Shown piece by piece: positions 55,460 through 64,000 of a stretch of 64,000 nt of DNA. The translations under genes were made by a program, and so were the position numbers. Within the stretch, counting starts at the first letter, position 1; the number at the start of each line of letters is the position of its first letter. The stretch is taken from assembly GCF_032118995.1 (NCBI RefSeq), contig NC_092663.1, positions 5,952,001 to 6,016,000 on the forward strand. Direction: 5' to 3'. The notes under the pieces are model-generated. The model did not search any database, was not told where the DNA came from, and saw only the letters and a list, made by a program, of their open reading frames with translations. The stretch is from Asterias amurensis. Lineage: Eukaryota; Echinodermata; Asteroidea; Forcipulatida; Asteriidae.

Positions 55460-55845
55460 TTAAAGGCAGTGGACACTATTGGCAATTACTCTAAATAATT
55501 ATTAGCATAAAACCTTTCTTAGTGACAAATAATGGGGAGAGGTTGGTGGTATAAAACATTGTGAGAAACAGCTCCCTCTGAAGTGCCATAGTTTTGGAGA
55601 AAGAAGTAATTTTCCACGAATTTGATTTTGAGACCTCAAGTTTAGAACTTGAGGTCTCGAAATCAACCATCTAACGCACACAACTGCTTGTGACATGGGT
55701 GTTTTTTTTTTTCATTATTATCTCGCAACTTTGATGACCGATTGAGCTCAAATTTTCACAAGTTTGTTATTTTATGCATATGTTGAGATACACCAACTGT
55801 GAAGGCTAGTCTTTGACAATTACCAATAGTGTCCACTGCCTTTAA
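55460..55845. mobile_element. GGACAC miniature element (family J), copy 6, inside the LINE
   Basis: This is the best preserved copy. TTAA is at both ends; AAAGGCAGTGGACACTATTGG is at one end and ccaatagtgtccactgccttt at the other. The central hairpin is gagacctcaagtttag / aacttgaggtctc. It postdates the LINE. Confidence 0.88.
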
Positions 55846-56443
55846 TGACAGCTGATTTTCCCCGGATGCTTTGACAGTTGATAAGAATACACTTGAAATT
55901 ATCTCTTTTCTTAGAACGATTTGATGGTTGCCGGAAATGTTTTTTTCCCTGGTCTGTCGTGGGTACCTATACTACTTTGCAAAGTGTGTTGACTGTTATC
56001 AGCTGTAAGTCAAAAGAGTTGGAGGTAATGAGTTTGGCACTGGAGTCGAAAAAAGAATCTAACAAATTATAGCAGTCACACCCTGGGCACGCCCATGAGC
56101 ATGAAGAGTTAATTAATGTTTCATACGTTTGGTCATCAATGTCACAGCAGTTTGTATGAATCCATAGTTCACAACGGTCGCATTGAACAGCTTTGTGCTC
56201 ATTTAGAACATGTCCATTGCAAATACCGCATGGTGCTGAGCATTGGTACAAAACCATGGTGTGGGATTTGATTTGCCTTTGAAGTACTCGGTGCGAGAGA
56301 CTCCTGCGCACTTGATGTGTATATGAACTGCATTCTTGACACGAGAGCTTCAAACCATAAGATCTAATTATTTTGGTACACTTGCTACAAATGTCCCTTG
56401 CAGTGGTTTTAGTGTTCTGGCCTGTAGTACAGTTCGAGGTGTT

Positions 56444-56470
56444 TGGGCCTGGATTTAATTCTACATCTCC
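56444..56470 (-). other. 2A-like ribosome-skipping motif at the LINE N-terminus
   Basis: The minus strand encodes GDVELNPGP, which matches the DxExNPGP core of 2A peptides. It is preceded by MLIFCLALS, a hydrophobic stretch. In known 2A-bearing LINEs the ribosome skips the glycyl-prolyl bond and releases a short leader. Position (residues 34-42) and context agree with that role. Confidence 0.8.
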
Positions 56471-56599
56471 AGATAAGGCAAGGCAGAATATTAACATGCG
56501 CCATGATTTCTGCTTGTGATGTGAAGGTGATATCGCTATACACAAATAACCCGATTTGATGCCCATCATCCGTTTGATAACGACTTAAAGCAATGTTAC

Positions 56600-57990
56600 A
56601 TTGTTCATCCTGATCAAATTGGCCTGGTTTGAAGGAGATGGTTTTCCGAAGCTTGCCAAATTCAAAATGGTGGTTCTTCTCATAAGAAAACGAAAATATG
56701 TTAGTGCTGTTAGTAGTAAAAACAAATTACTGAAGTTTAATCTCTCCCGGGAATGGGTCGCTATAATACCAGCAGCCGTGATGCTGTGTCACCGGGTCAC
56801 GTCACTCATGTTTAAAATAACAATAGAAGGAGTGGTCCTATGCTGGCTGTTTTCCGCGGGAAAAATCCGACGATAAAAATGTCTCTTAAAAGTCATAAAA
56901 TCCTCCAAAACTAAAAAATATAGAACGACGAAAGTCACTTGTACTTGCTGAACTAGTGTTACTTGTTAAAAAGACGAAACTATATGTTAAAACACACTCA
57001 AAAGAAGAAAAAAAAATGGACACTAAACACGGCGCTAAAAAACACACGTCCGTCCGATCCACAAGCTGCGCTATCTCTATGCTCACTAGGAAGCTAATAC
57101 TTTAAACATGCTAAAATAATGTTCGTCTCCCGAGACGAACATTATTCATGTATTATTGTTTCACTCATTTCTCGAAAACTACAGCACCTCTTATGGTTAG
57201 GGGTTGACGTTCATGAAGCGAGCTACATCGGTTACGTTATAGAAGCTAGTCAATCAAAACGTAAGTTTTTAGTGTGGATATTTTGTTTTGTGTTCTAGCC
57301 CGCATAATTTTGACGTCAAATAGCTATTTTTTGCATACTTCAAATCCAGACTAAGGCCCATGCTTATGATGCCAAATAGGGACTGACCAACTGCTATATA
57401 AAGCCAACTTTAAAAGTGTGGTAGCATGCTGCTGCCGATGAGTGACAACTTGGAAAGCCACACTGCGTATCCTGGTGTCATGGGTTTTCAGTAGGATAAC
57501 GGGAAAATTGTTCACAATCAAAAACTAAACGATTTTAAAAAAAAAAATCATCTATCCAACCTTTTTACAACGACACTTGCACTTCATCGTGTGTTGAAAT
57601 CTTAAAATTGTTGGTTTTACTTTGCGAGAGAGATAGTCCGTTATTTACAGTGCTTTAGTCAACTAGGTCCCAACTTAAAGCGCCTGAGAACTTGAATCCG
57701 AAATGTCCACCACTTATTTGAACAATATTATTTGTTATTTATTAAACATTAATTTCCTGATTATTTTTTAAATTGTAATTAGTACATTTTAGTATCATTT
57801 ATTATTACGCGCAATTTAACTTGTGATATTTATTATGTACTTTGTAAGTTTACATTTACTTTTTTATTTTCAACCAACCTTAATTTTTTATTCTTCATTT
57901 TGTTGGTACTGATTAGATATTATTTATCATTACGTGTAAATGACTTGATAATATTTATTCATATTTATTTTGAACTGAATTTCCTCATGT
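56600..57990. other. No gene; fragment of fold-back F at 57107-57190
   Basis: acatgctaaaataatgttcgtctcccgagacgaacattatt is a hairpin followed by tgtttcactcatttctcgaaaactacag, the centre and right arm of family F. The rest, including AT-rich 57720-57980, is unassigned. Confidence 0.45.
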
Positions 57991-57991
57991 A

Positions 57992-58377
57992 TTAAAGGCA
58001 GTGGACACTATTGGTAGTTGTCAAAGACTAGTCTTCACACTTGGTGTATCTCAACATATGCATAAAAAAAAAACCTGTGAAAATTTGAGCTCAATCGGTC
58101 AACGAACTTGCGAGATAATGAAAGAAAAAAAAACACCCATGTCACACTAATTTGTGTGCATTTAGATGGTTGATTTCGAGACTTCAGGCTCTAAATCTGG
58201 AGGTCTTGAAATCAAATTCGTGGAAAATTACTTCTTTCTCGAAAACTATGGCACTTCAGTGGGAGCCATTTCTCACAATGTTTTATACCATCAACCTCTC
58301 CCCATTACTCGTCACCAAGAAAGGTTTTATGCTAATAATTATTTTGAGTAATTACCAATAGTGTCCACTGCCTTTAA
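57992..58377. mobile_element. GGACAC miniature element (family J), copy 7
   Basis: Both TTAA ends are present: AAAGGCAGTGGACACTATTGG and ccaatagtgtccactgccttt. The central hairpin on tttcgagacttcag... ggaggtcttgaaat has mismatches. Confidence 0.85.
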
Positions 58378-59122
58378 CTCTCGGAAAGTGTACTGCTTTT
58401 ATATTATTTTATGTTTTTGGAGAAAATTGGTTGATAAAATAAAAATCTATGTTACACTTACAGAAAGAGGATTCATGCAATTGTCAATTTATGTTATTGT
58501 CGAGAGCTCTAAAGAAAACACTATACGCTGGTTGAAAACAAAGAAGCATTTGAACACATTGTTTTTCAGTTGCATAATTTATTGCCCAACACAGATGGTA
58601 ATTTTCAAAAGTGAAACACAAACATAATTTTTTATGTTGAATATAAAAACCAATGGGACGCTATTGAAGGCATCTAATATACCTCGACGATCGGTGCACA
58701 CCACTTATATAGCTCTATGGTGCACACTCATCTCGTTTCGTGACCAATTAGTTGTTTTTTTGTTTCCCATTTCCATTTCAAAGAAAAACATACCAATTAC
58801 TGCCCATCGATGCAACCATGCTTCCCATCGATCAACCTTACAGACCGAGTTGACTTGGGACCGAGTCATAGAGCTATATATGAAAGATGTCACTTTTAGA
58901 TAGCTTTATGGACCGAGTTGACTTGGGACCGAGTTGACTTGGGACCAAGTTGACCCGTCCATCCAATACGTCGTATGTTCTGTTGCGCCCTCTGCCAGGT
59001 TTTATAATACACACACAGCGCCAACCTCATACATGACGACGACGACAGAATCAGGAGACTACGTGAGGCTCTCGGTAGTCTTGAAGTCAAGACGGTAATT
59101 GTTAAGCGCGGTGTTCGCTCGG
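58378..59122. other. No gene; 18-bp tandem gaccgagttgacttggga near 58850-58960
   Basis: The word gaccgagttgacttggga occurs three times at 58848, 58911 and 58929, with tagagctatata and tagctctat words around them. A short frame at 59033-59093 could be an exon (ATGACGACGACGACAGAATC to a GTAATT donor), but the evidence is too thin to call. Confidence 0.35.
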
Positions 59123-59327
59123 CCCCAGCGGCCAGTTATGGGTGGATTTCACAAAAGTAGTCCTAACTTAGGACTAGTCCTAAGCAATGCTAAGAGATAG
59201 GACTGGTCCTAAGTTAGGACCAGTAACTCATCCTAACTTAGGACTGGTCCTATCTCTTAGCATTGCCTAGGACTAGTCCTAAGTTAGGACTACCTTTGTG
59301 AAATCCACCAGAGGACCGCTGGGATGG
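59123..59327. mobile_element. Fold-back miniature element, GTCCTAACTTAGGAC type
   Basis: The core 59141-59310 begins gggtggatttcacaaaagtag and ends ctttgtgaaatccacc. Both arms are strings of cctaacttaggac / actagtcctaag words. Weaker pairing extends to ccccagcgg / ccgctggg outside. Confidence 0.75.
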
Positions 59328-59509
59328 GCTAATCGCTATGGTCAGTCTCAATCTCGCGCTACCTACGACTGTTTTGCATGTGTAACATCGCACTGTGACT
59401 GTTGCATGAAAGGCAGACAAATGGGCAGCGTCTAACGACTTGTCATCAAGTCTAGGCTCTCGGCCGCCGACATCGACGACGTCTTTTTCAAGAGTAACCA
59501 AACACAGAC
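59328..59509. other. Spacer, no gene called
   Basis: A minus-strand frame runs through it (59501-59250), with an ATGTCGGCGGCCGAG possible start at about 59477. No splice partner or homology was found. Confidence 0.35.
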
Positions 59510-61387
59510 TAGTCTTGGCCCAAGACGATGGTGCTTGATTCTGGATAGTGTACAGGCCGGTTTATAGTCGGTCGCGCGACGGTCGCGCGATGGAAATCTT
59601 GACGCGCGATCCTAAAAAACACAGTTTATAGTCATCGTCGAGACCTCAGCGATGCTCAGCGATGCGTCGCTGAAAGGCGCTGGCGACGTCGCTACAGAGT
59701 TCAACTAATTGAACTTTGACACGATCGCTGACCTCACTTTTCATCCGTGAACCAATAGAATCGTTGGATTACCGAGAAACGATGAATATGCAAATTTATC
59801 AAGAGGCCGCTTACAAATAAAACAAAATGGACGACCGTAACTTTGTTCGCTGAGCGGTGTCCTAAAAAGTTAGTTTTTTCTTGTTTACGTTCGATTTTTG
59901 GAGCTGGTAAAAGTTACGAACATGTCGACAGGAAGGAAACTGCATGGGCAATCATTACAGTAACATTGCAGTCAATGTGTGAGTATTTTAAACAGTAAAA
60001 TTAACGAAAAAACGTCTACCGAGTGGGGCAGTTTTTTTGTGTATGCGTAGCCGTATGCACAAAGAATACAGATCACACTAAAAACAAAATACCTTGAATC
60101 CTTGATACAAACACACACGTACCCCCACTACTACTATTAAAATGTATTGTAATACATTGTTTTTCATCGAACAAAACTGGGTGTTACTGCATGTCATACG
60201 ACAGCTGCATGCTGCATGTTCTTGCTTTACCCTTCTTAGCTTAATTAAACTTTCTTGGGTCGAGTTGATTTGACTGATCTCACGACTCATCACTTGACAT
60301 TACTTTAACTTAGCAACAGCAGTACAACTTAGTTTTTTGATAATAAACACGAGTACTAGCTTGTTTTTTAACATAGGAGAAACAGTCATGTAATCCAAAT
60401 TTACAATTGAACACACAGACGGTCGGACGGTATTTTGAAACATTTATATATATATATGTGACCCTCTCAAATACTATGAGTCGTAAAGGATAGAGAGGCT
60501 AACGGCAAGTTGTTATCTTTACAATCGGTGCACCATTTTATTTCCTGTTGTAAGCAGACGAAGACAAATACATATGCTGCAAAATGTTATGTTACATAAA
60601 AAAAATTGTTCCGTTCCAACCCAAGTCAAAACAACTCTTGGTACTTTACTGCTTAGTAGTAGTAGTATTTTGGTAAACAGGTAAATGTTTATTTAAAATG
60701 CTACATACATTTGATATACTGATTTTTCGGTCCATTGGTCTACTTAGGGTAGTACCCAGTTTGATTGTATGAAGTAATTTTACTAATTTAATTCCTGACC
60801 GCAACTCCCCCGAATAACTTTCGTCTGACTCTTGAACTGTTTTCTTCTTGTTGCCCATACCAAGACTAGAACCCTTTTTGGAGTGAAATTGCACATTATT
60901 ATTATTATTTTTTTCTCAGTTTAGTGAGGAACAACTAGTGTTTTTAAAAAGTTAAAAGGTCCCCAACAGTGGAACAAAAAACAGTGGGCTGTTTTTATAA
61001 ATTTTATACTGAATATGACTTGGATCTCATGTTTACCGATTCTAGTTCGTTTGCAGATTGTTAGGTATTATGGATACTTGTATTTTTCAAATTAATATAA
61101 AGCTAAATTTTACATGTTCAATTGTTAACTTTTGCATTTTAAACAGCATAAAGTGGCAAATGCTATGGGAGATTGATGTACACATCCCTTTGTGAAAAGG
61201 AGCAGGCCATCAGAGGTTCAGGGAAAACCAACAAGTATTGAGTTGCCAACTGATCAGCATCATATAGAAACAGGTATGATGGTTACATCCAGGGACAATG
61301 GCATTGCTTAATGTATTCTTGACACACAGTTAGTAGAATATGCACAAAACAATTCCAAGTCATACAATGATTGATTGTGTCGGTTTT

Positions 61388-61675
61388 CAGGGCTCGAAAT
61401 CAACACTGGACCACAGGCCAAGTCCAGTGGTTATAGCGTTGGGCCAGTAAACTTACGACCGTACAAGTCCAGTGGTATTGTGTTTTTTAATTTAAATAGT
61501 AACACCTCATTGCATTTTAGTCTATTGAATGCCAATATATCTTCTTTTAGTGCTTGTTCCAACAGCAGTTTCAATGTAGTGTGTAGAAAGTGTTCTCCTC
61601 ATATCGATCCCAGTCTTGTCAGATTCTCTGGTCCAGTAAAAGTCTTGTGATTTTTTTCCCCCAAATCGAGCCCTG
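61388..61675. mobile_element. hAT-like miniature element, CAGGGCTCGA ends
   Basis: CAGGGCTCGAAATC at the left and gatttggggg-type then atCGAGCCCTG at the right are inverted termini of a well-known hAT form. The inner words ggtccagt / actggacc pair as well. It is nested in the 3.9-kb TIR element. The 8-base flanks match only partly. Confidence 0.65.
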
Positions 61676-62496
61676 GTTGTATTAACCATGTAAACAAACT
61701 GTTGGAAAACTCTTCATGAAGATAGGGCTATGTAACACAATGAATTTGTTTTTTTTGCAAGTTTGCAGGTGAAGTTTGTATTTTGTTAAAGTCCCAATCT
61801 TAGGTCAAATTGAAAAAGAGTATTATGTTAACAATTGAAGGATTTTGTTACAATGTTTTGGTTTGTTTTTTTGTCTCCCTGTATTAGAACAGTGGGCATA
61901 CTTTCTACACAAAACAAAACCTCCAGTTTGTCAGCCACACTTGCAGCATCTGTGATAAAAACAAATGGACACAAGAAGGACATCCTTTGACACAGACATC
62001 TGATACATCAATGATAATAATGTTGAAGAAAAGCTGCGATGAAATCCTTAACTTTAAAACTTTACTTTAACAATGATAGCCCATCAATTTAAATTTCCTT
62101 TGCATTGTATTTACTACAAACATTCTACAGCTACTCAAGTCATTCCTGATGATTTGTGCACTTGCTTTTCTAAAAAAAAACATTATTTAAAATATAATCG
62201 GTAAAAATTTATAAATTTGCCGCTGCATTAATTATGCAAAATTATAGCTTAATGTTCGTTGTCCTCTTCTGTACATACTGATCACTCTCTTGCTCGCTAT
62301 GTTTAATAAGTAAATCGTACCTTTAATTTCATTATAAGTTGATTTGAAATAAATAAATGAACAAGTCAAAAAACAGTAGTCTGTTTCTTTTCTCCTGTTG
62401 AGTTCACAAAGTTCAATAGTTAAATTCTGGACACTTTATTAAATTGTGTGGCTTGTATCTTTTTCATACCAATATTGACACAAAGTGATTCGGAAG

Positions 62497-62716
62497 CAGT
62501 GGTATGGCTATGACTTTTCATGGGGAGGGCTAGGGGTTAGTAGTTTTAACATGTGGGCAGGGGTTGCTTTGTTAGTCGGGAAGGAGTATGCTGTGCGGAG
62601 GGGGGTGCTTATGGCATTTTGTGGCTGCGTGTCCATTTTCCCTTTTTTTCAGAGGAGGGGGGTATTTTATTTGTTTGGGGTAGCCACTCCCCCCCTCCCT
62701 GCTGACTGCACCGCTG
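62497..62716. mobile_element. hAT-like miniature element, CAGTGGTATGGC ends
   Basis: The left end CAGTGGTATGGCTATG and the right end gactgcaccgctg are imperfect inverted repeats. The flanks attcggaag and attcgaag look like an 8-bp duplication with one indel. It is nested in the 3.9-kb TIR element. Confidence 0.6.
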
Positions 62717-63761
62717 ATTCGAAGTGTGGGAATTGTATTTGTAAAACCGAACGATTTAATGCCTGTCATATGTTTGGTACACTTCAGAACAGCAATGGTT
62801 GAGAAAAACTAACGGAATTGTTGCTTTACAATATATAACGCTTCCCATCGATGTTCCCTTTCAGAAAAAAAGAAACCCAAACATGTTTTTCAAATAATAC
62901 TATGCTGTTTCCAGAATATTAAGTAAACACTTAATTTCAAAATTCATTGATACAACTTCGAAAACAACTCTTTGTATGCTCGCAGACTTAATAATTTGAT
63001 ATCTGATCTGGTTAAGTGACATTATTGAGATTTTTTTCACAAACTCAACTTAACGAGTTTTTTAAAGGACGTGGCTGCAACGGGTTTTTTATTTTTTTTT
63101 TTAATTTTATTAAATTGGTTGAATGTAAAAACATGGAAAACAAAGTGAAAATGATGTGTTTTTGTTTATCCCCGAGTGAGTCCAGTCTAAAGGAAAATTC
63201 ATATCAAATAAACTAAAATTCTTCGTTTTTGGTTGTTCATAACGCTGATAACAATTTGAGAAAGATGGTTTTCTTTTTAACATAATTAATTGGGTATGTG
63301 TATACTGTACAAACTGCATCCCATCGCGCGACGACTATAAACTGTGCAAAAAATGCCAGCGTCCAGCGATCCTCAGCGTCCGACGATTTCCATCGCGCGA
63401 CCGTCGCGCGACCGACTATAAACCGGCCTTACTACGCGCGGTTGAATCGCCAAAGCGCGCCCGCCACGGTATGATTTAGTTACGTGGACGGCTCGAAATC
63501 TAGACTACACTCTGCAAGCTACCTTGCAGAGTGTAGTCTAGATTTCGAGCCGTCCACGTAACTAAATCATACCGTGGCGGGCGCGCTTTGGCGATTCAAC
63601 CGCGCGTAGTACACTATCCAGAATCAAGCACCATCGTCTTGGGCCAAGACTAAACACAGACGGGCTGCTGCAGCATTTTTAATACCTGCATTTCCATTAA
63701 TTTCATTTGTGGATTTTGGGGGGTTTGGATCCACGAAAACCGAACGAACGGACATCTCAAA

Positions 63762-63918
63762 ATGGCAGTCAGAACTTCGTTGTGCATGTTTCCAAAACTA
63801 TTTAAATTGAATGTGCTACGTCGTGGTCGTACCCACCATCATCAGATTTATTTGATTACCTACATGTTGTGTTTGGTGTCATTATTGCAATGCTTTTGCT
63901 TTGCAAGCTCAAGGAGCG
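63762..63918 (+). CDS. Possible first exon of a type II membrane protein
   Basis: The ATG in context tcaaaATGGC opens 52 codons, then splits at agcg/GTAAGT, a near-perfect donor in phase 1. The peptide has a basic cytoplasmic-type start (KLFKLNVLRRGRTHHHQ) and one hydrophobic segment (IYLITYMLCLVSLLQCFCF). This tail plus signal-anchor layout is usual for Golgi glycosyltransferases and sulfotransferases. The rest of the gene would lie beyond the window, so no function is assigned. It starts 110 bases after the MULE-like fold-back. Confidence 0.4.
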
Positions 63919-64000
63919 GTAAGTCAAGTCACTCTTTCATTTCATGTCATGTTTGTTTACGCCTATAGTTACGGCGCTATACGATCTTTGCTTTTCAAAC

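Larger units (their letters stand above)
52835..56569 (-). mobile_element. CR1/L2-like LINE, full set of domains but broken
   Basis: Reading on the minus strand, ORF1 (56569-55967, 200 codons) starts with a hydrophobic segment and the 2A-like GDVELNPGP. It then has a Cys-rich part and a PHD finger (CGICNGHVLNEHKAVQC...CPGC, residues about 114-164). A decayed endonuclease follows (VFLVGDF near 55110), then a linker (54929-54390). The reverse transcriptase is split over frames: VPKGWKEVNVTALFKKG, GIPQGTVLGPLMCL, SSRLFADDC, then YLGVHI. The C-terminal FFPATIKDWNALPG-type block lies near 52930. Stops and frameshifts break ORF2 in several places, and a family J element is inserted at 55460-55845. 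It resembles sea urchin 2A-bearing CR1/L2 LINEs; the exact clade is inference. Confidence 0.85.
59554..63429. mobile_element. 3.9-kb TIR element with TAC duplication
   Basis: The ends are AGGCCGGTTTATAGTCGG / CCGACTATAAACCGGCCT, continuing through gtcgcgcgacggtcgcgcga, flanked by TAC (59551-59553 and 63430-63432). The intact arm of the surrounding fold-back reads gtgtactacg, which proves the duplication. The inner TIR repeats the theme (cagtttatagtcatcgtcg / cgacgactataaactg). A possible exon lies at 61148-61272 between acag and GTATG, but with stops in its frame. No transposase was recognised. A 3-bp duplication suits PIF/Harbinger or CACTA. Confidence 0.8.
59510..63652. mobile_element. MULE-like fold-back element, split by a 3.9-kb TIR element
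   Basis: The ends TAGTCTTGGCCCAAGACG / CGTCTTGGGCCAAGACTA are perfect and flanked by a 9-base duplication, aacacagac (59501-59509 and 63653-63661). Without the insert (59554-63432 including one TAC) the element is about 265 bases of palindrome, centred near 63519 on ctctgcaaggta-like sequence. A 9-bp duplication and terminal pairing to the centre suit a Mutator-type fold-back. Confidence 0.85.

Noticed and set aside
56050-56240. PHD finger as a host chromatin gene
   Set aside because: It is in line with a 2A-like leader and a CR1-type reverse transcriptase on the same strand, so it belongs to the LINE.
59031-59095. ATGACGACGACGACAGAATC frame as a first exon
   Set aside because: The donor (GTAATT) is weak, no further exon was found, and repeats begin directly after.
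59328-59501. Minus-strand frame with ATGTCGGCGGCCGAG start
   Set aside because: No matching acceptor exon or homology, and the frame enters the fold-back at 59123-59327.
1-64000. tRNA or rRNA genes
   Set aside because: I looked for A and B box pairs and for conserved rRNA blocks and saw none that I could support by eye.

Overview
This is a eukaryotic, intron-bearing, AT-rich window that is very dense in repeats. The organism is probably a marine invertebrate deuterostome, most likely an echinoderm. The reasons are a CR1/L2-like LINE whose first ORF starts with a 2A-like peptide followed by a PHD finger (a layout known from sea urchin LINEs), abundant fold-back elements, a TRIM-NHL gene, and many TTAA-flanked miniature elements. 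Species assignment is inference.

Only a few genes are convincing. (1) A six-exon PIF/Harbinger (HARBI1-like) transposase on + (8960-11874), 367 codons, all splice phases consistent, with a D159/D235/E271 triad of DD35E spacing. (2) Convergent to it on -, seven recognisable exons of a Myb/SANT-like partner protein (16854-13893), also open throughout. (3) A two-exon TRIM-NHL gene on + (34268-40254), 683 codons, whose 3.9-kb intron is filled with palindromic elements. Two possible first exons of host genes lie at 23594-23637 and 63762-63918; the rest of each gene would lie beyond what can be recognised.

Everything else is mobile or tandem DNA. 1-8.5 kb: miniature elements, fold-backs, a hAT element and a 1.9-kb element with subterminal arrays. 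8.5-17 kb: the Harbinger gene pair with foreign elements nested between the two genes. 17-30 kb: fold-backs, TIR elements and unassigned DNA. 30.2-32.6 kb: a 53-bp satellite split by a 1.35-kb TIR element. 32.7-43.4 kb: THAP-bearing Kolobok-type remnants, the TRIM gene, a 2.06-kb palindrome and a 60-bp tandem array. 43.4-45 kb: a decayed L1/Tx1-like LINE. 45.8-49.5 kb: a 51-bp minisatellite with higher-order structure, split by a TIR element that carries its own block of the same minisatellite. 50-57 kb: more Kolobok remnants, a long-TIR element and an antisense CR1-like LINE. 59-63.7 kb: a MULE-like fold-back split by a 3.9-kb TIR element that itself holds two hAT miniatures.

The most unusual feature is a set of fold-back elements in two families that keep the same outer ends but have unrelated stem sequences from copy to copy. 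Others are the intact Harbinger gene pair among insertions, the self-nested minisatellite element, and a fold-back whose arms carry a start codon plus splice donor.
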